Assembly: GCF_009901585.1 (NCBI RefSeq)
Contig: NZ_WXYO01000003.1
Location: forward strand, 124,001-188,000
Source: Poritiphilus flavus
GTDB lineage: Bacteria > Bacteroidota > Bacteroidia > Flavobacteriales > Flavobacteriaceae
Length of the DNA: 64,000 nt
Reading direction: 5' to 3'
Shown one piece after another: positions 26,047-34,726 of this stretch (its first letter is position 1; each line of letters opens with the position of its first letter). The notes beneath the pieces were generated by a model. The model saw only the letters and a program-made list of their open reading frames with translations, was not told where the DNA came from and made no database searches. Position numbers and translations under genes: made by a program.

Positions 26047-27355
26047 GAAAAGGTGGTTTATCCCCGTTGCCCCCGAACGCCTGGCCTTATTACGGATCGC
26101 GACCGGACTTTTTTGCCTGTGGTATCTTTTTTCCAGATACGATATGCTTCAGCGAATGATTCGGAATGCGGATGCCTTTGAGCCTGTAGGAATGCTGTCC
26201 TGGATGAAGCAACCTTTAGAACCAAATACGTTTTGGTGGATTAGTTTGGTGCTCATAGGCCTTAATCTCTGCTTTATCTTCGGTTGGAAATTCAGGATAA
26301 CAGGACCTGCTTTTGCACTGCTCGCCCTGTTGTTTTTCACCTATCGCAATTCATGGTCAATGATTTACCACAATCGTAACGCCCTGGTATTGCATATGGT
26401 GATCTTGGGTCTTGTGGCATCTGCCGATGCCTGGTCTTTGGACTCGTGGAATAAGAGGCGAAAGGGACTTAGAAAAAAGCAGGAAAACTGGAAATACGGT
26501 TGGCCTGTTATGCTGATCTGTGCGGTTACTGTGGGATCTTATTTCTTGTCAGGTGTGGCTAAGCTTGCAGGCGACCTGGCGTTAGAATGGGCTAATGGAA
26601 GTGCCATGAGGTCACAAGTCGCGGTGGATGCCATCAGAAAATCTGTTTTGGGTGCGGAAACTGCTCCATTGTTTAACGTGATTTATAAGCATACATGGTT
26701 GTTTTTAGTGATGGGTGTATTTACATTTCTTGTGGAGTTGGGCGCCCCTCTGGCGCTTCTTCATAAGAGATTGGGTAAACTTTGGGCCGTACTTACATTT
26801 GGTATGCACTGGGGTATCTTTTTTATAATGGGTATTACGTTCAGGTATCAGATGAGCGGACTGATTTTTCTATCTTTTTTTGAACCGGAAAAACTCTTTA
26901 GCAATCAAAAAAAGAAACCCGTACTAAACAATGCCAAAAGTTCATTGCAAAAACTTAGTGAAACCAGTCCTATTGTACTTTTTGACGGGGCCTGTAATTT
27001 GTGCAATGGTTGGGTACAGTTCATCCTAAGATATGAAAGGGAGGCCGAAATTAGTTTTGCTTCGCTACAATCGGAGCCCGCAAGGCAATTGTTGGAATCA
27101 TATGGACTGCGACAGGATTTGAGTTCCATCGTCCTCGTTGAAGATCAGAATCTCTTTCAAAAAAGTGACGCCATACTAAAAATCATAGAAAAGCTTAGGC
27201 TCCCGTGGTCCCTTATGATCTTTTTCACCTTTATCCCAAGACCTTTAAGGAATACGGCATATTCCTTTGTGGCACGATATCGATACACCTGGTTTGGAAA
27301 GCGAGATCGGTGCGATCTGTTCCCGCAGGCACAAAAGCTCAGATTCATAGAATAG
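26021..27355 (+). CDS. HTTM domain membrane protein fused to a DCC-family thiol oxidoreductase domain
   Basis: The 444-residue protein has an N-terminal HTTM domain (about 15-290), the membrane domain related to vitamin K-dependent gamma-carboxylase, with at least six hydrophobic helices. A C-terminal DUF393/DCC domain (about 316-440) carries the motif FDGACNLCNGW (C325, C328) and the typical ending RYTWFGKRDRCDLFP. DCC proteins are thioredoxin-like. HTTM-DCC fusions are known in Bacteroidota but their reaction is not established. It starts 26 bases inside the previous gene. Confidence 0.85.
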   Translation: MKNFWTSLKKRWFIPVAPERLALLRIATGLFCLWYLFSRYDMLQRMIRNADAFEPVGMLSWMKQPLEPNTFWWISLVLIGLNLCFIFGWKFRITGPAFALLALLFFTYRNSWSMIYHNRNALVLHMVILGLVASADAWSLDSWNKRRKGLRKKQENWKYGWPVMLICAVTVGSYFLSGVAKLAGDLALEWANGSAMRSQVAVDAIRKSVLGAETAPLFNVIYKHTWLFLVMGVFTFLVELGAPLALLHKRLGKLWAVLTFGMHWGIFFIMGITFRYQMSGLIFLSFFEPEKLFSNQKKKPVLNNAKSSLQKLSETSPIVLFDGACNLCNGWVQFILRYEREAEISFASLQSEPARQLLESYGLRQDLSSIVLVEDQNLFQKSDAILKIIEKLRLPWSLMIFFTFIPRPLRNTAYSFVARYRYTWFGKRDRCDLFPQAQKLRFIE

Positions 27356-27408
27356 TTTTTAACCAGCAATGAAATTGAGCTGCTAAAAATCCTAGAACTA
27401 CTAAGCAG

Positions 27409-29094
27409 ATGCGAACAACGAAATGGCGTTTGATCAAAGGATTTGCAAAGGGGCAGAAAGCGCTTCTTACCATAACACTGTTGCTTGGTTTTACCTATAA
27501 CTTGTTTACAATACTTATCCCGATCAGTATTGGTAAATTTTATGAATTTGCCTTTGGGTTCTCTTCTCACAGGCTTAAGGCCTTTGGGTTTATACCCTTT
27601 ATGGATACGGAAGATCATATCTCGTTCCTGGTAGTGTTTTTCACCCTTGTGATCTTCCGCTTTGGCTTTGAATACGGTAATCGCTATGGTATGTCATTAG
27701 TAGGGGAACGTTTTGTCAAGTCTTTAAGAGAACGTCTGTTTGATTGTCAAATGCAAATTGCGTTACCGGTATATAGCGAGAAGGGTATTGGGAAGTATTT
27801 GCTGCGCTTTAGCGGAGATTTAAAAAGTATCCAGAACTATTTGAAACAAGGCCTGATGCGCTTTGTTCAGGATGTCACGCTCCTCAGTATAGTATTCATG
27901 GTTATTACTGCAATCGATGCGTTAATGGCCTTACTAATTCTGGGAGTCTTGGTACTGGCTTCCTTTATACTATGGCTGATTAATAAAGTGATCTATAAAC
28001 AATCTCTTGAACGTCGCAACCTGAGGTCTGGAATGCTCTCTTTCGTGAATACCAGATTAAGGGCAATGATAAGTCTTAAGGCCTTCAATAAAAATACTCC
28101 GGAAAACAAACGGTATCACAAACGCTCAACGAGTTTGTATCAAATTGGTAGAAAATATGCCAATACCCTTGCCCTGATGCAGGCGAGTGTTCCCGCTATC
28201 ACCTATACCCTTCTGGGGGTAATTATGGTTTATGTACTTAACTCTCCAACCTATCAAAAGAATCATGGGGGTTCCACGCTTTTAGTGGTAATATTGCTTA
28301 TACTTTCTATTCTTCCGGTATTAAGACGTGTACTTAGAGTAAGTATAGTTTGGAAACTGGGTAATATCTCGTTTGATAAACTGATTCAGGTATTCGAATT
28401 GCCAAAAGAAAATGAGTTACCGTTTCAAGAATTATCCCGTGAGAAAGACCCGATTATATTTGAAAACGTTCAATTTTCATATAATAATGCACCTAAGTCT
28501 GTATTCAGGAATCTGAATCTTGTTATCCAACCGGGAAATACAACGCTCTTATTTGGGCCTTCAGGATGTGGTAAATCTACAATCATAAAACTCTTACTCA
28601 AAACAGTTTCTCCCGGAAAAGGACGATTGAAGATTGGTGAGATTCCCTATACTGTACTTTCGGAAAAAGCGATCAGAAAACGGATCGCTGTGGTTTCTAA
28701 TGATTATCCTTTGTATGGAAGGGATGTATACGAAGCCATTGTCTATAGTCGTAGCAAGGAGCGTAAGATTCGGGCGTCGAAATTGTTGGCATACATGCAG
28801 TATTTTGAGAACCCCAAAGATCATCTGCAACTACATGACCGTATCGGAGATCTTGGCAGCAACCTAAACTCGGGTCAGTCCAAGTTACTGCAATATTGCC
28901 GTGCCTTCCTTACGGACAAACCTATCCTCATTATCGAGGAACCTTTCAAGTCTTTAAGCTGCAGAACCAGGAGTCGTGTTTTGGATAAATTGAAAGATCT
29001 GCAAAACGAAAAAACAATCATTTTGATAAGCCACTCCCAAAAAACTCAACTGAAAACAGATCAAACAATCAATTTGGCTGCCCAGGTCCAATAA
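27409..29094 (+). CDS. ABC transporter (membrane and ATPase domains fused) with degenerate motifs
   Basis: The 561-residue protein has a six-helix ABC membrane domain (about 20-310) and a nucleotide-binding domain (345-555). Walker A is intact (GPSGCGKST, 383-391) and the H-loop His is H542. Other motifs deviate: the Q-loop glutamine is replaced (VVSNDYP, 428-434), the signature reads LNSGQ (486-490), Walker B ends in two glutamates (LIIEEP, 507-512) and the D-loop SALD is KSLS. ATP binding is likely; normal hydrolysis is uncertain. It closes the co-directional cluster before a terminator. Substrate unknown. Confidence 0.88.
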   Translation: MRTTKWRLIKGFAKGQKALLTITLLLGFTYNLFTILIPISIGKFYEFAFGFSSHRLKAFGFIPFMDTEDHISFLVVFFTLVIFRFGFEYGNRYGMSLVGERFVKSLRERLFDCQMQIALPVYSEKGIGKYLLRFSGDLKSIQNYLKQGLMRFVQDVTLLSIVFMVITAIDALMALLILGVLVLASFILWLINKVIYKQSLERRNLRSGMLSFVNTRLRAMISLKAFNKNTPENKRYHKRSTSLYQIGRKYANTLALMQASVPAITYTLLGVIMVYVLNSPTYQKNHGGSTLLVVILLILSILPVLRRVLRVSIVWKLGNISFDKLIQVFELPKENELPFQELSREKDPIIFENVQFSYNNAPKSVFRNLNLVIQPGNTTLLFGPSGCGKSTIIKLLLKTVSPGKGRLKIGEIPYTVLSEKAIRKRIAVVSNDYPLYGRDVYEAIVYSRSKERKIRASKLLAYMQYFENPKDHLQLHDRIGDLGSNLNSGQSKLLQYCRAFLTDKPILIIEEPFKSLSCRTRSRVLDKLKDLQNEKTIILISHSQKTQLKTDQTINLAAQVQ

Positions 29095-29118
29095 AACCCA
29101 AAAATTTCCGGGATTTTT

Positions 29119-29157
29119 AAAGCCTTCTCTATTGACTCATTTAAAAGGCTTTTTTTA
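29119..29157 (+). terminator. Intrinsic terminator ending the 18-29 kb cluster
   Basis: AAAGCCTT pairs with AAGGCTTT around a 18-base loop, followed by a run of seven T residues. Confidence 0.75.
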
Positions 29158-29175
29158 AGAAACTCACTTCAAAAT

Positions 29176-29206
29176 TTGCGCAAGTAAAAACTTGCGTTTA
29201 TATTTG
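29176..29206 (+). promoter_or_regulatory. Promoter of the ArsR operon
   Basis: TTG (29176-29178), 20 bases, then TATATTTG (29199-29206) fits the Bacteroidota consensus. The start is predicted near 29213, 30 bases before the ArsR ATG. Two inverted repeats overlap it. Confidence 0.7.
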
Positions 29207-29222
29207 CAAGCAAACACTTGCA
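29179..29222. promoter_or_regulatory. Paired operator sites for the ArsR regulator
   Basis: Two inverted repeats with shared half-sites: CGCAAG-N6-CTTGCG (29179-29196) and TGCAAG-N6-CTTGCA (29205-29222), centres 26 bases apart. The first lies between -33 and -7, the second covers -7 and the transcript start, as expected for autorepression. Confidence 0.7.
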
Positions 29223-29242
29223 TAAATTTAGGCCAATTGTTT

Positions 29243-29572
29243 ATGAGAAGAGATGTATTTAATGCTATAGCCGACCCAACAAGGAGGAGTATACTGATGT
29301 CCCTGACCAAGGAGTCCCAGAATGTAAATGCCCTGGCCGACAGGTTTGATATCACCAGGCAAGCGGTATCCCTTCATATCAAATACCTTCAGCAGTGCGG
29401 TGTAATAACTGTAAAAAAGGAAGGTCGCGAACGCTATTGTAAGCTGGAGGCCCAAAAACTATCGGAAGTGGCTGATTGGTTAGAGCCATTCAGGAAAATG
29501 TGGACCGGAAAATTCAATCAACTGGAGGATTTACTGGACGAATTGCAATCCAAACCTCGTAAGGAACCCTAA
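29243..29572 (+). CDS. ArsR family winged-helix repressor
   Basis: From the ATG at 29243 the protein has 109 residues, starting with the typical MRRDVFNAIADPTRRSIL. The winged helix follows (NVNALADRFDITRQAVSLHI, recognition helix about 40-55; wing VKKEGRERYCKLE). A longer frame from 29192 would begin inside the operators and before the transcript start, so it is rejected. No metal-binding ELCVCD motif is seen, so it is likely a non-metal ArsR. It forms an operon with an SRPBCC gene, a common pair, and probably represses itself. Confidence 0.92.
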   Translation: MRRDVFNAIADPTRRSILMSLTKESQNVNALADRFDITRQAVSLHIKYLQQCGVITVKKEGRERYCKLEAQKLSEVADWLEPFRKMWTGKFNQLEDLLDELQSKPRKEP

Positions 29573-29584
29573 AAGCCAAATTAA

Positions 29585-30025
29585 ATGGAAGAAAAACCAC
29601 TGATCTTAGAACGAGAATTCAATGCGCCAATAGAATTGGTTTGGCGTGCAATTACCGAAAAGGAGTTAATGAAAAAATGGTATTTCGATATCTCTGATTT
29701 TAAACCGCAGGTAGGCTGCAAGTTTCATTTTGAAGGAGGTCAGGAAGACAAATGTTATGTGCATTTGTGTGAGGTACTTGAAGTAATACCCCTTAAGAAA
29801 CTCAAGTATTCCTGGCGCTACGAAGGGTACGAAGGGATTTCTTTTGTAACCTTTGAATTGTTTTCCGATGGAGAGAAAACCAAAGTGAAGCTGATCCATG
29901 AAGGTATTGAAACATTTACAAACCCGGATTTTATCCGAGACAACTTTGTTGGGGGTTGGAATTACCTGATTCACGAATCCTTAAAGGCATACCTGGAAGA
30001 AGGCAAAGCGCTAAGGTACTGGTAA
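29585..30025 (+). CDS. SRPBCC (AHSA1-like) domain protein
   Basis: The 146-residue protein has the START/AHSA1-like fold: LEREFNAPIELVWRAITEKEL, KWYFDISDF, then beta strands ending SWRYEGYEGISFVTFELF and a C-terminal helix (GWNYLIHESLKAYLEEG). These proteins bind hydrophobic ligands. It follows the ArsR gene by 12 bases, so it is in the same operon; AHSA1 genes next to ArsR repressors are common and the pair's function is unknown. Confidence 0.88.
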   Translation: MEEKPLILEREFNAPIELVWRAITEKELMKKWYFDISDFKPQVGCKFHFEGGQEDKCYVHLCEVLEVIPLKKLKYSWRYEGYEGISFVTFELFSDGEKTKVKLIHEGIETFTNPDFIRDNFVGGWNYLIHESLKAYLEEGKALRYW

Positions 30026-30078
30026 TTAATGCTTCAATAAGTTCTAAAAAACCAAAACAGAGAATAAATACCACCATT

Positions 30079-30606
30079 ATGAAATACTTAGTTTACATCT
30101 TAGCAATAATTGCCATCCTGTTTATCGCATTTTTACTGGCAGGATTCATCAAATCCAAAGTGTCTTACAACTGTGAAATAATGGTCAATAAGCCAGTGGC
30201 CGAGTCCTGGGCGGTCACCCAGGATGAAGAGAAATTGTCCGCCTGGTTGCCGGGATTTCAGAAGATTGAGCATATCAGTGGCAGCCCGGGAACTGTAGGG
30301 GCCGTGTCTGATGTATATTTTGAAAATGACGGAAAACAAATGACTATCCGGGAAACCATTACGGAAATAGTGCCGAACGAGTCCATATCGATGTCTTATG
30401 AGTCCGACTTTATGAATATGGATTACAAAATGGCCATGACTTCCGTAGATGGAAAAACAAAGATCTCATCGAGCACTACTGCCGCAGGAAATGGAGTGTT
30501 TTCCAGGTCCATGATGGCTTTTATTGGCGGTACCTTCAAATCGCAGGAGGAAACAAATCTTACCAAGCTCAAAAAAACGATTGAGCAAAACACAAAGAAT
30601 TATTAA
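30079..30606 (+). CDS. Membrane-anchored SRPBCC family protein
   Basis: The longest frame starts at 29956 inside the previous gene; the ATG at 30079 gives a 175-residue protein with a clean N-terminal membrane helix (3-25) and is preferred. The rest fits a polyketide-cyclase/SRPBCC fold: VNKPVAESWAVTQDEEKLSAW, then VYFENDGKQMTIRETITEI and a long C-terminal helix. It is third in the ArsR operon. Ligand unknown. Confidence 0.78.
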   Translation: MKYLVYILAIIAILFIAFLLAGFIKSKVSYNCEIMVNKPVAESWAVTQDEEKLSAWLPGFQKIEHISGSPGTVGAVSDVYFENDGKQMTIRETITEIVPNESISMSYESDFMNMDYKMAMTSVDGKTKISSSTTAAGNGVFSRSMMAFIGGTFKSQEETNLTKLKKTIEQNTKNY

Positions 30607-30629
30607 TATAACCTTCTTATACCTTAAGC

Positions 30630-30666
30630 CATAAAATAAAAGAACCCTGACAGTATCGTCAGGGTT
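30630..30666 (-). terminator. Repeated hairpin terminator, copy 1
   Basis: On the minus strand AACCCTGAC pairs with GTCAGGGTT (9 bp, six-base loop) and is followed by CTTTTATTTTAT. It lies downstream of the minus-strand AraC gene. Two more copies of the same hairpin occur at 39591 and 39752. Confidence 0.85.
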
Positions 30667-30705
30667 CGCTAACTTTCGTTGGCAGATCATTGCCCCTCAG
30701 TGCAA

Positions 30706-31566
30706 TTACAACTGCAAGGTATGGGACGGGAGATATCCAAAATAGGATTTGTATGACTTACTGAAATGGGAGTAGTCTTCAAAACCGACATCCAAATAGA
30801 TTTCCGTAGGTCTTTTTGCCGTATGCACGATGAGTTCCCTCGCGGTTTGCAGCCTTTTTTCCTTTATCCATTTAAAGGGTGAGGTTCCAAAAACTTCCTG
30901 GAATTCCCTTTTAAAGCCTGAAAGACTTCGCCCGGATAATTGAGCCAGTTCCTGAAGACCGATTTTTTTGATGTACATGTTTTCCATGAAAAGCTTTAAG
31001 TCAACTTTAGCTGGAATGGCCATGTGGAACAAAAACTCAGGTAAGGTTTTGGTGTTGTTGGAAAGGTTCAATAGTATTTCGAACGTTTTTACCCTGAAAA
31101 GCTCCTTACTGGTTTTGGCTGCATTCCTGATGTAGGGTCTCATGGATTGAAAGGCTGCATTTAGAAGATCCTCGGCCTGAAATATCACGTAAGGCCTCGC
31201 TAACTTCTGCCAAGGTTTACTGAAGCTGTGATTTTGAAGGAACTCCAGTAGAAACTCATCCTTGAGGAAAAACAATATACTTTGGTAGGGAGAACCCACT
31301 TTTTGATATTTCAGTATCGTATGTTTAGGGATCAGAATGGATTGCCCCGGTAGCAATTCAAGACTTCTTCCTTCTATGATCAGCTTACAAGAACCGGAAG
31401 ATACATGTAGGATTTCGTGTTGGGTTGTATAACCCACGCCTCTTACTTCGTGCTGGCCGTCATGACAACTCTCAAGTATGGTCAGATCATCAAGCTCCAC
31501 TATTTCATGGTTCTCGAGATGGTTCTTGAACTGCTGAGGCATGACAAAAGTATCCAAAACTTCCAT
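30706..31566 (-). CDS. AraC family transcriptional regulator
   Basis: The 286-residue protein has an N-terminal cupin-like sensing domain (about 10-110: EILHVSSGSCKLIIEGR, LLPGQSILIPKHT) and a C-terminal AraC DNA-binding domain (about 185-285: IGLQELAQLSGRSLSGFKR, VGFEDYSHFSKSYKSYFG). A longer frame begins at a TTG (31590); the ATG at 31566 is preferred. It is followed by a repeated hairpin terminator and preceded by a beta-propeller gene on the same strand, which it may regulate. Confidence 0.9.
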   Translation of the reverse strand: MEVLDTFVMPQQFKNHLENHEIVELDDLTILESCHDGQHEVRGVGYTTQHEILHVSSGSCKLIIEGRSLELLPGQSILIPKHTILKYQKVGSPYQSILFFLKDEFLLEFLQNHSFSKPWQKLARPYVIFQAEDLLNAAFQSMRPYIRNAAKTSKELFRVKTFEILLNLSNNTKTLPEFLFHMAIPAKVDLKLFMENMYIKKIGLQELAQLSGRSLSGFKREFQEVFGTSPFKWIKEKRLQTARELIVHTAKRPTEIYLDVGFEDYSHFSKSYKSYFGYLPSHTLQL

Positions 31567-31642
31567 AGTCCTATTCCAGATATATTTCAAAAATAATCAA
31601 GATGTCCGGGGTACTTTCCATAGTGGAGCAAATTAGTCTCTA

Positions 31643-32950
31643 TTATCTGATGAGTACCATAGAGTGAGCGCCTCTTGCCACCGGAACGCTGTGGTTAGTA
31701 TTTACCAAAAAAGGTATCTCCCCGGCTTGTTTAACAACCCGCCAAAAATCGATTCTACCTCCCTTTTCGGCATCGTCAAAACTGTCGAATACGGCAACGG
31801 CCAGATAATTGTCCGAGGCATCAAAGACAACTGCTTCGGGCAGTATTCCCTGAAAATAATGATCAGCAAGATGGTTGAGTTTTCCGGTCTCTTTGTCAAT
31901 CGAAAGCAGGGAGAGGGAACTGTACCAGGTGATACGTGGTTCTGCATCATTGATCCCATATGGCAGGTAACTCCTTTCCAAATTAGTGGTAACCAACAAT
32001 GAGCCATCATGGCTTATTGAAAAACCCTCTGGACTTATGCCGGCTTCTGCCGTCGATATATTGGAATGCAATACTTTCCCATCCTGGGGTTGGTTATCAA
32101 AACGGATGCTATTCAGCTGCCCTCTGGGAGCTTCTATCCAGGTGCCGTCCACATCCGGTCCCCAGTAAAGACAAGTTGTAATATAATGACTTCCATCCGG
32201 GGTGAAATCTCCTTTCATGGGGAATTTCCCGGTTCCGACAACATTTCCATGAGCCTCAACAGCAGGTTCTTCGGAGGAAAAGTCTACCCTTATAAAGGCA
32301 ATTTGGTTGGCATTTTGCATGACCGCGGCCAGAAATTTACCTGATGGGTGCCAATCAATTTCGTTTGCGGCAGTTTCCGGATCCACATTGGGAATGCTGT
32401 AGGTGAATACCTTGCCCAGTTTTCCATTCTCGAAAGGAATTAGCCCCAGATTCTGGTTACCATTGCTGTAATAACCGATAGCCAGCCATTCTCCATTGGG
32501 GCTTACGGAAACCCCTACAGGTCGCTCTCCAATGTCTTTTGTTTCCAATAACTTAGGATTCTTAAGGTCGCTGACATCAAAAACGGACAACAGTCTGCCA
32601 ATGCTAAAGTCATTAAAAGTGGTGCCACCCTCGGAGGGTGGTGTAAAGGTTTCAACCACAAAGGCATATTTGCCATCTGGAGAAACCGCTACTGAACATG
32701 GCGGACCAGCTACTGAATTGGTGGCGAAGGTTTCATAAGACTTCCATTCTTTATAGTTTCCGTTCAACGGAATCAAACTAATCGCATCCTTTCCATCCGC
32801 TTCTCCCAACTTTCCATCTACATAAGCAGATGAAACCATGTCGGCATCCGAAACGGAAACCAGGGCCTTACCTTTAAAATCCAAAGGAGCCATCCTATCC
32901 TGGGCAAAGGCCACCTGCCCTAAAACCATAATTAATACAAGTATTCTCAT
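31643..32950 (-). CDS. Secreted beta-propeller protein (lactonase-like)
   Basis: The 435-residue protein has a signal peptide (1-16, ending VAFAQ) and at least six propeller blades marked by repeated SPDG-type turns: VAVSPDGKYAFVVE, VSVSPNGEWLAIG, DWHPSGKFLAAV, DFTPDGSHYITT, SISHDGSLLVTT and VFDASDNYLAVAV. This resembles the seven-bladed lactonase/WD40-like superfamily. Enzyme activity cannot be inferred. Same strand as the AraC gene downstream, with a 76-base gap. Confidence 0.82.
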   Translation of the reverse strand: MRILVLIMVLGQVAFAQDRMAPLDFKGKALVSVSDADMVSSAYVDGKLGEADGKDAISLIPLNGNYKEWKSYETFATNSVAGPPCSVAVSPDGKYAFVVETFTPPSEGGTTFNDFSIGRLLSVFDVSDLKNPKLLETKDIGERPVGVSVSPNGEWLAIGYYSNGNQNLGLIPFENGKLGKVFTYSIPNVDPETAANEIDWHPSGKFLAAVMQNANQIAFIRVDFSSEEPAVEAHGNVVGTGKFPMKGDFTPDGSHYITTCLYWGPDVDGTWIEAPRGQLNSIRFDNQPQDGKVLHSNISTAEAGISPEGFSISHDGSLLVTTNLERSYLPYGINDAEPRITWYSSLSLLSIDKETGKLNHLADHYFQGILPEAVVFDASDNYLAVAVFDSFDDAEKGGRIDFWRVVKQAGEIPFLVNTNHSVPVARGAHSMVLIR

Positions 32951-33021
32951 TATTCAAAATGTTTTATAGATATGGGTCCAAATGTAGTGGAGTGGGCCTG
33001 GATTTACTGGTCACTGAAGAC

Positions 33022-33059
33022 CAAAAAAAGGTCTGTGGAGCCCAAAGCGCACAGACCTT
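33022..33059 (-). terminator. Intrinsic terminator (minus strand)
   Basis: AAGGTCTGTG pairs with CACAGACCTT (10 bp, 12-base loop); on the minus strand it is followed by seven T residues. It lies downstream of the paralogous lipoprotein genes. Confidence 0.8.
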
Positions 33060-33172
33060 AATTGCGTTTTTAAGGGAGGAATCTTTTCCGTAACAATAAT
33101 AAGTAATTCACTATGCAATATCTGGACTGTTTTTTCGTGGAAGAATACTTCATATTGTAGCCATATTTTTGA

Positions 33173-33814
33173 TTACTGCGCTTTTAGCGTTACCGCAAAT
33201 GTGCCAACAGAGCCGGCAAATTGGTTGCCTACTGAGAATTTACCCTCAATCTTAGGCCCTACCTTTGAATCAATTAATTCACCTTCTATCCAATACGTAA
33301 GCATCTCGTCAGGGTTGGGATATTCTCCGCTAACTTGATTCTCTTCCATATTCCATGTGCCCGGTACTTCTCTGGTTACCAACCCGTAGCTGATCAGCAA
33401 GCCCGAGCCGTTTTGAGAAAAATTCAGATCGAGATCTCTGGTTGTTAGCTCCAAAGTGGAGCTTCCGCTAAAATTTCCCTCAAACATGTTTTCAATGGAA
33501 ATCATTTTAGAGCTAATACCTCCGTTATTAAATGCTATTACCTGGATCTCGGAAACACCCAATGGTAAGGTCTTATCCCAGGAAATAACACCGGTTTGCG
33601 GGTTTATGTCTACGCCCTGGTTAGAACCCTGAAGGCCAAACTGACCAATATCACCGTGCCAATCTACTACGGGTGGGGCGCTGTTGCCCTCAACATAGAA
33701 AATGGCGCTTAGGTTTTCATAATCGAATTGGGGGGGACTAACATTGCTGTCATCCGATTTAGAGCAGGAACAAAAGATCACTAATAACAGTAAGCCTGAC
33801 AATAAGTTTCGCAT
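33173..33814 (-). CDS. Lipoprotein with Ig-like fold (paralogue A)
   Basis: From the ATG at 33814 the 213-residue product has a lipobox ending in CSC (about residues 15-18). An Ig-like region contains SAPPVVDWHGDIGQFGL, then VDINPQTGVISWDKTLPLG and VIAFNNGG. These motifs recur almost position for position in the next gene upstream. A second variable domain fills residues 100-213. The function is unknown; surface exposure is likely because the two follow SusD-like lipoprotein conventions (CSKSDD). Confidence 0.75.
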   Translation of the reverse strand: MRNLLSGLLLLVIFCSCSKSDDSNVSPPQFDYENLSAIFYVEGNSAPPVVDWHGDIGQFGLQGSNQGVDINPQTGVISWDKTLPLGVSEIQVIAFNNGGISSKMISIENMFEGNFSGSSTLELTTRDLDLNFSQNGSGLLISYGLVTREVPGTWNMEENQVSGEYPNPDEMLTYWIEGELIDSKVGPKIEGKFSVGNQFAGSVGTFAVTLKAQ

Positions 33815-33835
33815 TATGACATTCATTTTTAAAGG

Positions 33836-34486
33836 TTATTCTATTAGATCTGCCCTGAAATTCTCTGTTGGCAGCAACTCACCAAGCTCGAAACCCATTA
33901 CTCCTTCTATATAGGCCTCTTCATTGGTATGAACGACGATCCCTTTGAGGAACCTTTGGTCAACCTCCTCTCCCTCAAAGAAAAAGAGGGCGTTTATACT
34001 GTCTTTACTAATTTCCCAGAAACCTTCTACAGAAGTACTGAAGTGTTCATAAGAGCAACTTCCTTCCGGATTAAATTTCAGGTTTATAAAGATCGGTTCT
34101 CCTTCCACGAGGATGAAAGTGTCAAAGAGCCCCTTAAACTCTCCGTGAAACAAATGCTCTATCTCCAGAAATGCTGAAGTGGATCCGGCATTGTTAAAAG
34201 CCAGGACTTCAATGACATTCAGACCTGTAGGCAGGGTTTTTTTCCATGAAACAATTCCGGAATTGCTGTCTATGGAGATGCCTTTGACTGCATTTTTAAT
34301 TCCAAACCGCCCTTTGTTGCCATTCCAGTTGACCATTGGTGGGGCACTGCTCCCGGCGGTATAGAAGGGTGTGATAACCTCTTCGGAAAATCTAAGCTCT
34401 GGTGGGGAAATCTCATCATCAGATTTAGAACATGCCAGAGACATCCAAAGAAGCAGGCCGGTGTAAAAGATATTTGAAGATTTCAT
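33836..34486 (-). CDS. Lipoprotein with Ig-like fold (paralogue B)
   Basis: The 216-residue product (ATG at 34486, after a longer frame from 34525) has a lipobox ending LACSKSDD. The same Ig-like motifs as paralogue A are present: SAPPMVNWNGNKGRFGI, ISIDSNSGIVSWKKTLPTG and VLAFNNAG. The C-terminal domains differ, so the pair arose by tandem duplication followed by divergence of the second half. The two stops and starts are about 20 bases apart, giving one operon. Confidence 0.75.
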   Translation of the reverse strand: MKSSNIFYTGLLLWMSLACSKSDDEISPPELRFSEEVITPFYTAGSSAPPMVNWNGNKGRFGIKNAVKGISIDSNSGIVSWKKTLPTGLNVIEVLAFNNAGSTSAFLEIEHLFHGEFKGLFDTFILVEGEPIFINLKFNPEGSCSYEHFSTSVEGFWEISKDSINALFFFEGEEVDQRFLKGIVVHTNEEAYIEGVMGFELGELLPTENFRADLIE

Positions 34487-34567
34487 TGGATTTATACTTA
34501 TATGACTCGAAATGATATTTAACAATGAACTGTGTATTAATAGCTTTCCACATCAGGAGTAAGCCCC

Positions 34568-34726
34568 TTATTCCTGTGTAATTTTTCTGATCTTCTCGTT
34601 TCCACCATCGGCCACGTAAAGGTTGGCTTTCGATTTTAGAGCGGCCCCATAAGGAAAATCAAATTGGGTAGCAATTGCTGATTTTAACGAACTCGGCTTA
34701 GGAGGAGTTAGCAGACTTTTTTTGGC
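34568..34726 (-). pseudogene. Remnant of an NHL-repeat protein
   Basis: Directly after the collagen-like gene's stop, and in the same frame, the minus strand reads on for 52 codons. It includes ATQFDFPYGAALKSKANLY and VADGGNEKIRKITQE before a TAA at 34568. These are typical NHL beta-propeller repeat sequences, but there is no start codon. It is the 3' end of a lost or truncated NHL protein. Confidence 0.7.

Noticed and set aside
29192-29242. Longer ArsR start
   Set aside because: It would begin inside the operators and before the predicted transcript start.
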